Assembly: GCA_016718275.1 (NCBI GenBank) | Contig: JADKEA010000019.1 | Coordinates: forward strand, 62,001-126,000 | Length of the DNA: 64,000 bases | From: Candidatus Villigracilis affinis | GTDB lineage: Bacteria > Chloroflexota > Anaerolineae > Anaerolineales > Villigracilaceae | Reading direction: 5' to 3' | Shown here: positions 29,847 to 37,779 of the stretch, in pieces | Numbering within the stretch: the stretch's first letter is position 1 | How the letters are laid out: each line of letters starts with the position of its first letter | Made by a program: the position numbers and the translations under genes | The notes under the pieces: model-generated | What the model saw: the letters and a program-made list of their open reading frames with translations, nothing else | Told to the model about the DNA's origin: nothing | Databases searched by the model: none

Positions 29847-30968
29847 ATGGGACACTATCTTGTCACAGGTGCGGCAGGCTTTATCGGTTCGAGGACTTCG
29901 GAGATTCTGATCGGGCAGGGACATACCGTCGTTGGTATCGACAACATGAACGACGCGTACGATCCGCGTATGAAGGAATATCGCTTGAAAAAACTTCAAG
30001 CGATGAAGGGCTTTGAATTCGTCCGTGATGATATTTCAGACAAGGGGATTCTTAATCGGCAGGCGGCGCTCGTCAATCGTCAGTTCGATGGTGTGATCAA
30101 TCTCGCGGCGCGGGCAGGGGTGCGCTTCAGTGTGGATAATCCCTGGGTATTCGTGGAATCCAATGTCTTGGGCACCTTGAACATGCTGGAGATCTGTCGA
30201 CAGTATGGATGCAAGAAGTTCATCCTCGCTTCCACCTCCAGCATTTACGGCGAGAACCCGCCCTACCCGACGCCTGAAACCGCTTCGAGCAGTGAGCCCA
30301 TGCAGCCGTATGCCGCCAGCAAAAAAGGCGCGGAGGCATTGGCACATTCCTATCATCACCTGTATGATATTGACGTGACCATCGTCCGCTATTTCACGGT
30401 CTATGGCCCTGCTGGCCGCCCCGATCTGGCCATGTTCCGCTTTGTGCAGTGGATCTTGGAAGGTCAGCCCATCCGTATCAACGGCGATGGAAATCAATCG
30501 CGCGGATTCACCTACATTGACGACATCGCGCGCGGAACCATCGCCGCCTTGAAGCCGCTCGGCTACGAAGTCATCAACCTCGGCGGACACGAGGTCATCA
30601 CCATCAATCAACTCGTTGAAATGGTGGAAGACCTGACGGGCAAAAAGGCCGTCGTTCAGCACGGCCCGCCCAATTTGGCCGACATGCGTACCAATCAGGC
30701 CGATGTGAGCAAGGCAAAAGAATTGCTCAACTGGAATCCGCAGGTCACTCTGCGCGAAGGCATCGGTAACCTGATCAATTGGTACAACGCCGAACGCGAA
30801 TGGGCGAAGGAAGTTCCTGACGCCGTAAAGTTTTCCATTATCAAAACCGAATCCACCAGAGAGGGTCCACGGGGTGCAGAGAATATCTCTGAATCTGGGG
30901 GACTTTCTTTCCCGTCAGAGCGTTATACAATTCATCCATGCTTTCGAAATTCAAAAACGACCCGCTGA
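29847..30968 (+). CDS. UDP-sugar 4-epimerase (UDP-glucuronate epimerase-like)
   Basis: A 373-residue extended SDR. TGAAGFIGSR binds NAD, STSSIYG and YAASKKGAE (near 155) give the catalytic Ser and Tyr-x3-Lys, and DMRTNQADVSKAKELL is the C-terminal recognition region. It resembles UDP-glucuronate and UDP-N-acetylglucosamine 4-epimerases. Paired with the preceding dehydrogenase, it would supply UDP-galacturonate-type donors. The last ~35 residues (after LINWYNAE) read through a palindromic spacer and look unlike the family. TGA of this gene overlaps the next start. Confidence 0.9.
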   Translation: MGHYLVTGAAGFIGSRTSEILIGQGHTVVGIDNMNDAYDPRMKEYRLKKLQAMKGFEFVRDDISDKGILNRQAALVNRQFDGVINLAARAGVRFSVDNPWVFVESNVLGTLNMLEICRQYGCKKFILASTSSIYGENPPYPTPETASSSEPMQPYAASKKGAEALAHSYHHLYDIDVTIVRYFTVYGPAGRPDLAMFRFVQWILEGQPIRINGDGNQSRGFTYIDDIARGTIAALKPLGYEVINLGGHEVITINQLVEMVEDLTGKKAVVQHGPPNLADMRTNQADVSKAKELLNWNPQVTLREGIGNLINWYNAEREWAKEVPDAVKFSIIKTESTREGPRGAENISESGGLSFPSERYTIHPCFRNSKTTR

Positions 30969-32257
30969 TGAGCCGTGTGCTCCGCTCCAGCGCGCACCTC
31001 TTTACCAGCAACACCATCAGTCTCGGATTAAACGTGCTGATGACGGCGCTGGTCTTTCGTTTGCTGGGCGCGGCGGGTTCGGGGTTGATCGCGCTTGTGA
31101 TGGGCTACGCTTCCACGGTCAACAGCCTGCTTTCGTTTCGCATGAGCGAATTGGTCGTGCGTTACGGCGGTGAGCATCTCGAAAAGGGAGAAAAGGAAAA
31201 AGCATCCGCACTCATCAAAGCCGCCGCATTGACCGAGGCGGCTGTTTCCGCGCTGGCTTTTCTGGTGGTGCTGATTTCTTCTGCCTGGGCTTCCCGCATT
31301 TTCACAGGCGAAACGAACTCGACCCTTTTGTTTATCGTCTTTGCCATCGGGCTGCTGGCAAATTTCAACACAGAAACTTCCACTGGCATTTTGCAGGTGA
31401 CGGGGAAAATTCGATATCAAGGCACGATCAATTTAATTCAAAGTGTTCTTTCGCTGGGTATCGTTGCTGCAGCTTTCTTTTTGCCGAATCAAACCTGGGT
31501 CGTTTTGCTGGCATATCTCACGGGCAAAATCATTTTGGGGTTGGGGTTGTTTTTCACCGCCCAAAATCAACTGGTGCAAAAACTCGGCGTGGACTGGCAT
31601 CGAGTCCCGCTCATGTCGTTTTCCGAATCGCGTGCTTTGATTCGTTTCGCGGTCAGTTCCAATATCAGCGCCACCATCATCAAAGTGTTTCGCGAGAGTG
31701 AGCCGTTGTGGGTGGGTTATTTCCTTTCGACGGAAGCGGTCGGATATTACAAGGCGGCCTATTCACTGGTCAGTTTTCTTTCCGTGCCCGCCGACCCGTT
31801 GATCGCGGCCACGTATCCCGAGATCAACCGACTCATCGTGCAAAAGGCATGGGCATCGCTGCGGAGTTTTTTGCGCAAGGTCACGGCGCTGGCGTTTGCC
31901 GTCAATGCCGTTGCCGCGCTGGGGTTTATCTTCCTCGGTCAATTTGCGTTGATCCTTTTTACGGGCCATCGTGAATTCATCGCGGCGTATCCCACACTGC
32001 TTGCGCTGTTTGTCGGCCTCGCTTTCAATTACACCCTCTTTTGGAATCGTCCGCTGTTGCTTTCACTGGGCTTGCCCGATTTTCCGATTTGGGTCACGCT
32101 TGTTGTCGGGTTGATCAAAGTGGCGCTGGCGTTTTGGCTGGTTCCGCAATATGGCATCCTCGCGGCGGGCGCGTTGCTTTCGTTTTATTACATCGCTTCG
32201 GTGGGTGTGATGGCGTTGCGCGGGGTGAGAGAAATAAAAATGAAAGATGAAAGATGA
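30968..32257 (+). CDS. Wzx-type polysaccharide flippase (MATE/MVF superfamily)
   Basis: About 429 residues of alternating hydrophobic helices. SRVLRSSAHLFTSNTISLGLNVL is the usual flippase start, followed by RLLGAAGSGLIAL and, in the second half, the EAVGYYKAAYSLVSFL and LIAATYPEINRL motifs of polysaccharide exporters. These move undecaprenyl-linked repeat units across the membrane. I chose the ATG that overlaps the preceding stop (TGATG); an ATG ten codons upstream is possible. Its own stop lies inside the start region of the next GT gene. Confidence 0.88.
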   Translation: MSRVLRSSAHLFTSNTISLGLNVLMTALVFRLLGAAGSGLIALVMGYASTVNSLLSFRMSELVVRYGGEHLEKGEKEKASALIKAAALTEAAVSALAFLVVLISSAWASRIFTGETNSTLLFIVFAIGLLANFNTETSTGILQVTGKIRYQGTINLIQSVLSLGIVAAAFFLPNQTWVVLLAYLTGKIILGLGLFFTAQNQLVQKLGVDWHRVPLMSFSESRALIRFAVSSNISATIIKVFRESEPLWVGYFLSTEAVGYYKAAYSLVSFLSVPADPLIAATYPEINRLIVQKAWASLRSFLRKVTALAFAVNAVAALGFIFLGQFALILFTGHREFIAAYPTLLALFVGLAFNYTLFWNRPLLLSLGLPDFPIWVTLVVGLIKVALAFWLVPQYGILAAGALLSFYYIASVGVMALRGVREIKMKDER

Positions 32258-32265
32258 AAGAATGA
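32240..32265. repeat. Heptanucleotide repeat at a gene junction (TGAAAGA type)
   Basis: Three to four units of the period-7 sequence (gaaagat) span the stop codon of the flippase gene and the start codon of the following GT4 gene. They generate two in-frame ATGs (32247 and 32262) for the latter. Confidence 0.5.
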
Positions 32266-33404
32266 AAATCGCGGTTATCACCAATTCTCGTATTCCATCT
32301 CTCACCGCCAATTCGATTCAGGCGATGAAGGTGACTCAGGCTTTAATTCAGTTAGATCACGACGTGAAGATGTTCGCCCCAAAGGAATCTGATCCTGCCT
32401 CAAAGCAGACTCTGCTCACGCACTACGGTCTGCGCCTCGCCCCTGACCTGGAACTGCTTCCGTCCGAAAAGCATTTCAAACGCTTTGACTTTATCCTCCA
32501 TGCCCAGCGGGCCGCGAAACGATTCAACGCCGATTTGATCTACACCTGGCTGCCGCAATCTGCCGTGCTGGGATTATGGTCGGGCTATCCCGTCGTCCTC
32601 GAAATGCACGCGGACGTGGCGGGACGCATGGGCGCGTGGTGGCTGCGTCAATTTTGGAAATCAAATGGCCGCAAACTGATGACGGTCACAACGTCGGCGC
32701 TGAGACATGCTTTAGAACGCTCGACCAAACTCCAGTTTAAGGATGAGTCGCTGCTGGTCGCGCCGAACGGCGTCGAGTTGGAACGATATGCCGAATTGCC
32801 GAGTCCGCTTGAAGCAAGACGTCAATTGAATCTGCCCGAGGGGTTGACCGTTGGATTCACGGGTCACATTTACCCCGGCCGCGGCGCGGACTTGTTGTTT
32901 GAGTTGGCGAAGCAAATGCCGCAGGTGAATTTTTTGTGGGTGGGCGGTACGCCCGAGTTGGTTGATTTTTGGCGCGGAAAACTAACCGAGGCGCGCATGA
33001 CGAACGTGACGATGACGGGGTTTGTGAAGCACGAGGTCATCCCGCTCTATCAAGCCGCGTCGGATGTGCTGCTGATGCCGTATTCGCGTTCCATTTCCGC
33101 CAGCAGTGGACAGGACATTGCCGAGGTCATCAACCCGATGAAGATGTTCGAGTACATGGCTTCGGGGCGTGCCATCGTTTCAGCGGATTTGCCTTCGATT
33201 CGAGAGGTGCTGCATGAGGGGAATGCGGTGTTTTGTGAATCTGGGGAGGTTGGAAAGTGGAAAGTGGAAATTGAGTCCCTGCTCGCGGATGAGCCGCGCA
33301 GGAATGCGCTGGCGAATCAGGCGCGGAGAGACGTGGAGCAGTTGACGTGGGTGAAGCGGGAGGAGCGGGTGATGGGGAAGATGATAAAAACAGCAACTGC
33401 TTGA
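32262..33404 (+). CDS. GT4 glycosyltransferase
   Basis: About 380 residues of the GT-B fold. MKIAVITNSRIPS and LTANSIQAMKVTQALIQLDHDV are the acceptor-domain start. VAPNGVELERY, VGFTGHIYPGRGADLL and the E-x-F-E segment PMKMFEYMASGRAIV are donor-site motifs. It transfers a hexose from a nucleotide sugar within polysaccharide assembly. Two starts are possible because of the period-7 repeat: ATG at 32247 (adding MKDER) or this ATG at 32262. The donor is unknown. A hairpin terminator overlaps its stop. Confidence 0.85.
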   Translation: MKIAVITNSRIPSLTANSIQAMKVTQALIQLDHDVKMFAPKESDPASKQTLLTHYGLRLAPDLELLPSEKHFKRFDFILHAQRAAKRFNADLIYTWLPQSAVLGLWSGYPVVLEMHADVAGRMGAWWLRQFWKSNGRKLMTVTTSALRHALERSTKLQFKDESLLVAPNGVELERYAELPSPLEARRQLNLPEGLTVGFTGHIYPGRGADLLFELAKQMPQVNFLWVGGTPELVDFWRGKLTEARMTNVTMTGFVKHEVIPLYQAASDVLLMPYSRSISASSGQDIAEVINPMKMFEYMASGRAIVSADLPSIREVLHEGNAVFCESGEVGKWKVEIESLLADEPRRNALANQARRDVEQLTWVKREERVMGKMIKTATA

Positions 33405-33417
33405 AGGCGGTTGCTGT
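33390..33417. terminator. Hairpin at the end of the GT4 gene
   Basis: 33390-33400 pairs with 33407-33417 (11 bp, one G-T pair, 6-nt loop). The GT4 stop codon lies at the loop. It is a plausible terminator in either direction, between the GT4 and the convergent pseudogene, but has no strong T-run. Confidence 0.55.
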
Positions 33418-33418
33418 G

Positions 33419-34082
33419 TCAAATTTACGGTTCCATCTTTTTGCCAAAAAATTAATGGATTCTTTCCCAGTATATGGATTGTTGCTCGCAAATGAGCAAC
33501 AAAGACCGTGCGCCACATCCTGATAGTGTATGGTAAGGACTTTCCCGTCGTGAGAAATTCCGATCCTTGAGTCTTTACGGAAGAAGTAAGTTGGCTTGTC
33601 TTTGACTAGCCCCCATTGAATATTTCTGGATATCCGAATTTTTCGTTGAGAATTTCGCCATCTTGTACAGAAACCTTTGCTATATCCAATGCCCATTCCA
33701 TATGATTATCAGTAAAGAAAAGAAAGTCTCAAATGTGAGATACCTCTTTGTGCTCGAGTTTTGATTCCTTCGCCCACAATAATTCATCTTGATACAAGAT
33801 CGGGGCATAATTAGGGTCCATGGAGCCATATTCCCAGATGTTGATTGCATCATTTTCTATTAAGAAAGCGCGTGGCCCTATGCCAATGGAAATGAAAAAA
33901 GCAGTGATTGGACCTGAATCTGTCGAAAGGGATAAACATTTGAAACTGCCCAACAAACAAAGCTGCCGGGTGTCTTTGGATGGTGGTGTCGATATTGACG
34001 GCAGGGATGAGGTTCCCCAAAGCTTCTTCAGGACTTAATGGTAAAGGTCAAAATTTGTCTGATAGTAACGGGCTTTGTCCAT
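33419..34082 (-). pseudogene. Decayed protein-coding gene of unknown family
   Basis: Reading the minus strand from the ATG at 34082 gives MDKARYYQTNFDLYH, then protein-like sequence continues only by changing frame. The chain is LSPEEALGNLIPAVNIDTT (other frame, near 34040), then ITAFFISIGIGPRAFLIEND (back to the first frame by about 33930), an in-frame TGA at 33729-33731, DFLFFTDNHMEWALDIAKV, and after a further shift near 33620 DKPTYFFRKDSRIGISHDGK and VAHGLCCSF. It ends about 33419. Four lesions in 660 nt show decay (or assembly error). I cannot name the family. It is the only content of the 710-nt gap between 33404 and 34114. Confidence 0.55.
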
Positions 34083-34113
34083 GAAAGTTCTGCAGTTCTT
34101 TTTCAACTTTATT

Positions 34114-34512
34114 TTACCCCTCCCTCACCACCGCCGACAAATTCATCGTCAACAGCACACCGGGCTTGGGTAATTCACTCACGCCGATGACCGTCCGCGC
34201 GGGGCGATGGTTTCCCATTTTGCTGATGTAGGCGCGGTTCATTTCTTCGAAGTCGCTCATGTTCTTGAGAAAGATGTTGATGTGTACCACGTGATCCAGA
34301 TCCGAGCCGACGGATTCGAGCATCACCTTGAACGAGTCCAGGATCTGTGCGGTTTGCGAAAAGACATCGTCACCGGCGAGTTTGCCTGTGGCAGGGTCCA
34401 CGCCTGCTGTGCCGCCGATGGTGATGAAGGTCCCGACTTTGGCGATGTGGTTGTACGGTCCGATGGGTGTGGGGGTATTGGCTGGTGTGGAAGTTTCAAC
34501 TTTGGGGGTCAT
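34114..34512 (-). CDS. RidA-family (YjgF/YER057c/UK114) protein
   Basis: A 132-residue RidA-like deaminase fold. IGPYNHIAKVGTFITIGGTAGVDPATGKLAG is the family start; VHINIFLKNMSDFEEMNRAY and RPARTVIGVSELPKPGVLLTMNL hold the conserved Arg (RPART) that binds the imine carboxylate in RidA. The usual final glutamate is displaced: the protein ends SAVVREG. RidA removes reactive enamines formed by PLP enzymes. AAGGAG precedes the ATG by 6 nt. It is isolated on the minus strand within the polysaccharide region. Confidence 0.9.
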   Translation of the reverse strand: MTPKVETSTPANTPTPIGPYNHIAKVGTFITIGGTAGVDPATGKLAGDDVFSQTAQILDSFKVMLESVGSDLDHVVHINIFLKNMSDFEEMNRAYISKMGNHRPARTVIGVSELPKPGVLLTMNLSAVVREG

Positions 34513-34670
34513 GGTTGCTCCTTGTGTTTTGATTGCATTTTACCCTGCTGTTTTTGAAAACCATCTTTGCCGTTGAACCTCTGCGGCTATTTTTTTGGCC
34601 AACATCCCAAAACCGATAAAAAAGGGGAATATAATCGAAACAAGTTTTCAACACCGCTCAAGGAGGAGCC

Positions 34671-36335
34671 ATGAAGAAACAGACAGTTCTGCCATTTCTC
34701 GTTGCCGTTCTTGTCCTCTCGTTAGCCTGCCAGACCTTGACCAACCCCGGCTCACAAGCCTCACCCACACCGCCCATTTTATTTTCCACCCCTGAAACAC
34801 CTGCCCCGCAAACAGGCTCTGCGCAATTGGCCGGGCTCACCTACGCCACCTACGATGCGGGAACCGATTCCAATCAACTCTGGCAGATCGGCAGTGATGG
34901 CAAAGCCGTGGTCATTGCCGAAAACAGCTACGCCGACTTCTCCCCCGATGGCGCTCAGGCCGCCTATATCAATTTCGACAGTCAATGCTCGTGGCTTCTC
35001 GATTATGAAAAGAAGGAAGCAAAACCGCTTGATTGCACAGGCTCCAACAACCCCGATTTTTTCGAACTTGATGAAGTCGCCGGATGGGCAACGGGTCAGT
35101 CGGATACCCTGTTCATGCTCTTCAAAAAATCCTTCGGCATGGGCGGCGGAACGGGATATTTCGGTACCCTATCCACCTCCACCGGCGAAAAAAAGATTTT
35201 CGATAATCAACACGCAGTATCAACCGTTTTGCCCTCACCCGATGGCAAGACCGTGCTTTTTTCAAACCTTGATTTTGCCGCACTCTACACCATCGGCGGC
35301 GAAACCCAGCCCATTGACCCCGGACAATACAAACTGGCCGAATTCAAACTTGCCTACCCCGCATGGTCACCCGATGGCAAAACAATCGCATGGGGCATGA
35401 TGAACAAAGACGGCGACCTCAAATACGCCATTGGCATCATTGACCCGCAAACCAAAACCGCAAAGATTTTGCATCCCCACTCACCTTCGCTCTCCCCAGC
35501 CTATGCCGATGGCCCCATCGCCTTCACACCGCAAATGGCTTCCCCAAAACCAATCTGGAGTCCCGATGGTCAATGGCTTGTGCTTGAGGCCGAAATTTAC
35601 AGCGAAAACCAAAACAACTCTCAAAAAGAATCATGGGTCATCCGCGCCGATGGCAGCACAGAAAACAAATTGGATGGGAAATTCCTCAACTGGAGTCCCG
35701 ATGGCCAATGGGTTTTGTATTTCAAACCATTACCCAACACCCCCGCCAAAGCCGACCTGATGGCCGCCCGCCCCGATGGCACCAACCCAGCCCGCATCAC
35801 CGAAGTCACCAATGACGAATTCCTGACACAAGCCGTTTGGTCACCCGATTCAAAACACCTGCTTTTGCGGGATGGAGAAACGGTCTCACTCACCGAGGCA
35901 GGCTCCTGGCAATTGAACAGCATCTCAGGGACAGAGATTCCGCCAGATGCAAGACTCGTCAAGTGGCTGTCCAACTTCCCCATTCCCTACGCCCAGTTGA
36001 CCATCCTCCCGCCGCCCACCCCCTCTGCCGCATCTGATTTCTCCTGCCCCACCGCCCCGCCCATCCGCCTGAGCGTGGGAGCCACAGGCCGCGTCACCTA
36101 CACCGACGGTCAAACGATCCGCCTCAGGTCCGCGCCGGAAGCGGGAGATAACGTCATCGATCAATTGCCCGAAGGCACCGAATTCGAAGTCATTGACGGC
36201 CCCGTCTGCACTCCGCGCATTGACCGCACCGACGCCTTCGTCTATTGGAAGGTCAAAGTCCCAACGCGTAACGGCATTTCAGGCTGGCTCGCCGAAGGCA
36301 CCTTCAGCGCCTACTTCATCGAGCCGTGGCCGTAG
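34671..36335 (+). CDS. Lipoprotein with TolB-type beta-propeller and C-terminal SH3b domain
   Basis: A 554-residue secreted lipoprotein with lipobox LSLAC at about residue 20. A Pro/Thr-rich linker is followed by repeated WSPDGK, WSPDGQW and SPDSKHLL units (residues about 70-430), the signature of a WD40/TolB-like propeller. The C-terminal 85 residues (IRLRSAPEAG, then YWKVKVPTRNGISGWLAEG) are a bacterial SH3 domain that may bind cell-wall polymer. An AAGGAGGAG Shine-Dalgarno precedes the ATG. It may bind partner proteins outside the membrane; no enzyme motif. Confidence 0.88.
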   Translation: MKKQTVLPFLVAVLVLSLACQTLTNPGSQASPTPPILFSTPETPAPQTGSAQLAGLTYATYDAGTDSNQLWQIGSDGKAVVIAENSYADFSPDGAQAAYINFDSQCSWLLDYEKKEAKPLDCTGSNNPDFFELDEVAGWATGQSDTLFMLFKKSFGMGGGTGYFGTLSTSTGEKKIFDNQHAVSTVLPSPDGKTVLFSNLDFAALYTIGGETQPIDPGQYKLAEFKLAYPAWSPDGKTIAWGMMNKDGDLKYAIGIIDPQTKTAKILHPHSPSLSPAYADGPIAFTPQMASPKPIWSPDGQWLVLEAEIYSENQNNSQKESWVIRADGSTENKLDGKFLNWSPDGQWVLYFKPLPNTPAKADLMAARPDGTNPARITEVTNDEFLTQAVWSPDSKHLLLRDGETVSLTEAGSWQLNSISGTEIPPDARLVKWLSNFPIPYAQLTILPPPTPSAASDFSCPTAPPIRLSVGATGRVTYTDGQTIRLRSAPEAGDNVIDQLPEGTEFEVIDGPVCTPRIDRTDAFVYWKVKVPTRNGISGWLAEGTFSAYFIEPWP

Positions 36336-36399
36336 AGATTATCAAATGCATGACCTCGTATCCTCATAATACAATCGATCATTTACTGTTGGAGAATCC

Positions 36400-37680
36400 A
36401 TGAAAACAAAGCGCCCCTTGATCTTTATTTCAATAATTCTTGTGTTCGTACTCGCCTGTCAAACCCTGCTGACAGGCAGCGGCACGGATGTGCCCATTGC
36501 AACCCCGGATGTATTGTCAGCACCAACTGTGACCGCAGCCCCTACTGAAGGAATCGAAGATGCAGTGCTTGAAGCGCCGCCCGCAGACATGGTTCTCGTC
36601 CCGGAAGGTGAATTCATCATGGGCAGCAGCTTTGGTTACCCGGATGAAGGTCCGGAGCACAAGGTGTACCTCGATTCCTTTTCCATCGACAAATATGAAG
36701 TGACCAACGCGCAATATGGGATTTGTGTCGCTGCAGGTGTTTGTTTGCCGCCAACAGACCTTGGATTAAGAGACCGTGAAGTGTATTACGGCAACCCTGA
36801 ATTCGATAATTATCCTGTTGTGAATGTCGAATGGGAAATGGCAAAGACCTACTGCGAATGGCGTGGGGCGCAATTGCCGACGGAAGCACAATGGGAAAAG
36901 GCTGCCCGCGGCACGGATGCACGTCTCTATTCGTGGGGAAATGAGATCGATCAAACTTTTGCCAACTACAATGTAAACCTTGGCAACACCACACCAGTCG
37001 GCGCTTACGAAAGCGGTGTAAGCCCATACGGCGCCTATGATATGACCGGAAACGTCGAAGAATGGGTCGCAGATTGGTATGCTGCAGAGTATTATGCGAA
37101 TTCACCTTCGTCCAACCCCCTGGGGCCAGAGACAAGCGATAGAAAGGTTTCCCGCGGAGGCTCATGGTCTTCAGATTATGATTTTTCGCGCACTACTTTC
37201 CGTTTCAAAGGGGATCCTACCTACGCCTCGGTAAGCCTCGGTTTCCGTTGTGCCAGTGGATCTGTTCCAGTAACAGACAATACAGGCGCAAACCCAACCC
37301 TGCCCTCTTCTCAGCCTGATTGTTCCACCGATGTGATCATCACTGAAAAGGATACACCGAAGGGTATTTATCTTGAGGTTTGTGCCAACGGCAGCACATC
37401 CGAGATCGGACCGCTGGCGAAAGGCGCATTTGCCGTTGGCCCCAATAAAAAGTTCTTCGTCTATTGCGCGAACAATGGGCTTGTCTACGCTGTAAAAGTT
37501 GGTGACACAAGATTGCAGCCCATCGGCGATGTGAAGGATTTCTCCGCGATCATTCGTGACGATGTTCCAGTGTTTGAGATCGAGTTTATGGGCGAGGGTC
37601 CCTACAAGGTGACCATTCGCGAGGTTAAGTACAAGCAGAATTCAACCTTTAGTATTCCCAGAAGTATCTCGGAACCGTAA
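36400..37680 (+). CDS. Lipoprotein with FGE/sulfatase-modifying-like domain lacking catalytic Cys
   Basis: A 426-residue lipoprotein with lipobox VLAC at about residue 20. An FGE-type domain spans roughly 60-290: VPEGEFIMGSS, SFSIDKYEVTNAQY, AQLPTEAQWEKAARG, YDMTGNVEEWVADWY and LGFRCASG. True formylglycine-generating enzymes have a Cys pair in the RGGSW...R segment; here it reads RGGSWSSDYDFSRTT, so no such Cys. A C-terminal beta-rich domain of about 130 residues is unknown. More likely a binding or scaffold protein than an oxygenase. It follows the propeller lipoprotein by 64 nt. Confidence 0.85.
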   Translation: MKTKRPLIFISIILVFVLACQTLLTGSGTDVPIATPDVLSAPTVTAAPTEGIEDAVLEAPPADMVLVPEGEFIMGSSFGYPDEGPEHKVYLDSFSIDKYEVTNAQYGICVAAGVCLPPTDLGLRDREVYYGNPEFDNYPVVNVEWEMAKTYCEWRGAQLPTEAQWEKAARGTDARLYSWGNEIDQTFANYNVNLGNTTPVGAYESGVSPYGAYDMTGNVEEWVADWYAAEYYANSPSSNPLGPETSDRKVSRGGSWSSDYDFSRTTFRFKGDPTYASVSLGFRCASGSVPVTDNTGANPTLPSSQPDCSTDVIITEKDTPKGIYLEVCANGSTSEIGPLAKGAFAVGPNKKFFVYCANNGLVYAVKVGDTRLQPIGDVKDFSAIIRDDVPVFEIEFMGEGPYKVTIREVKYKQNSTFSIPRSISEP

Positions 37681-37703
37681 ACTTCCAAAGGGAAATTTAT
37701 CTG

Positions 37704-37740
37704 GCCAGCCCGGTGATGAAAGTTCACCGGGCTGGCTTTT
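37704..37740 (+). terminator. Rho-independent terminator after the FGE-like gene
   Basis: A perfect 13-bp stem (37704-37716 with 37724-37736) has a 7-nt loop and a TTTT tail, 23 nt after the stop. Confidence 0.88.
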
Positions 37741-37779
37741 GATTCCACTTTGGTTTGCATCCCCATTCTGTGGTAAAAA

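Noticed and set aside
33130..33696. 188-codon minus-strand open frame as an intact gene
   Set aside because: Only its first part (to about 33419) is protein-like and belongs to the frameshifted pseudogene. The rest is Pro/Ser-rich antisense of the GT4 gene.
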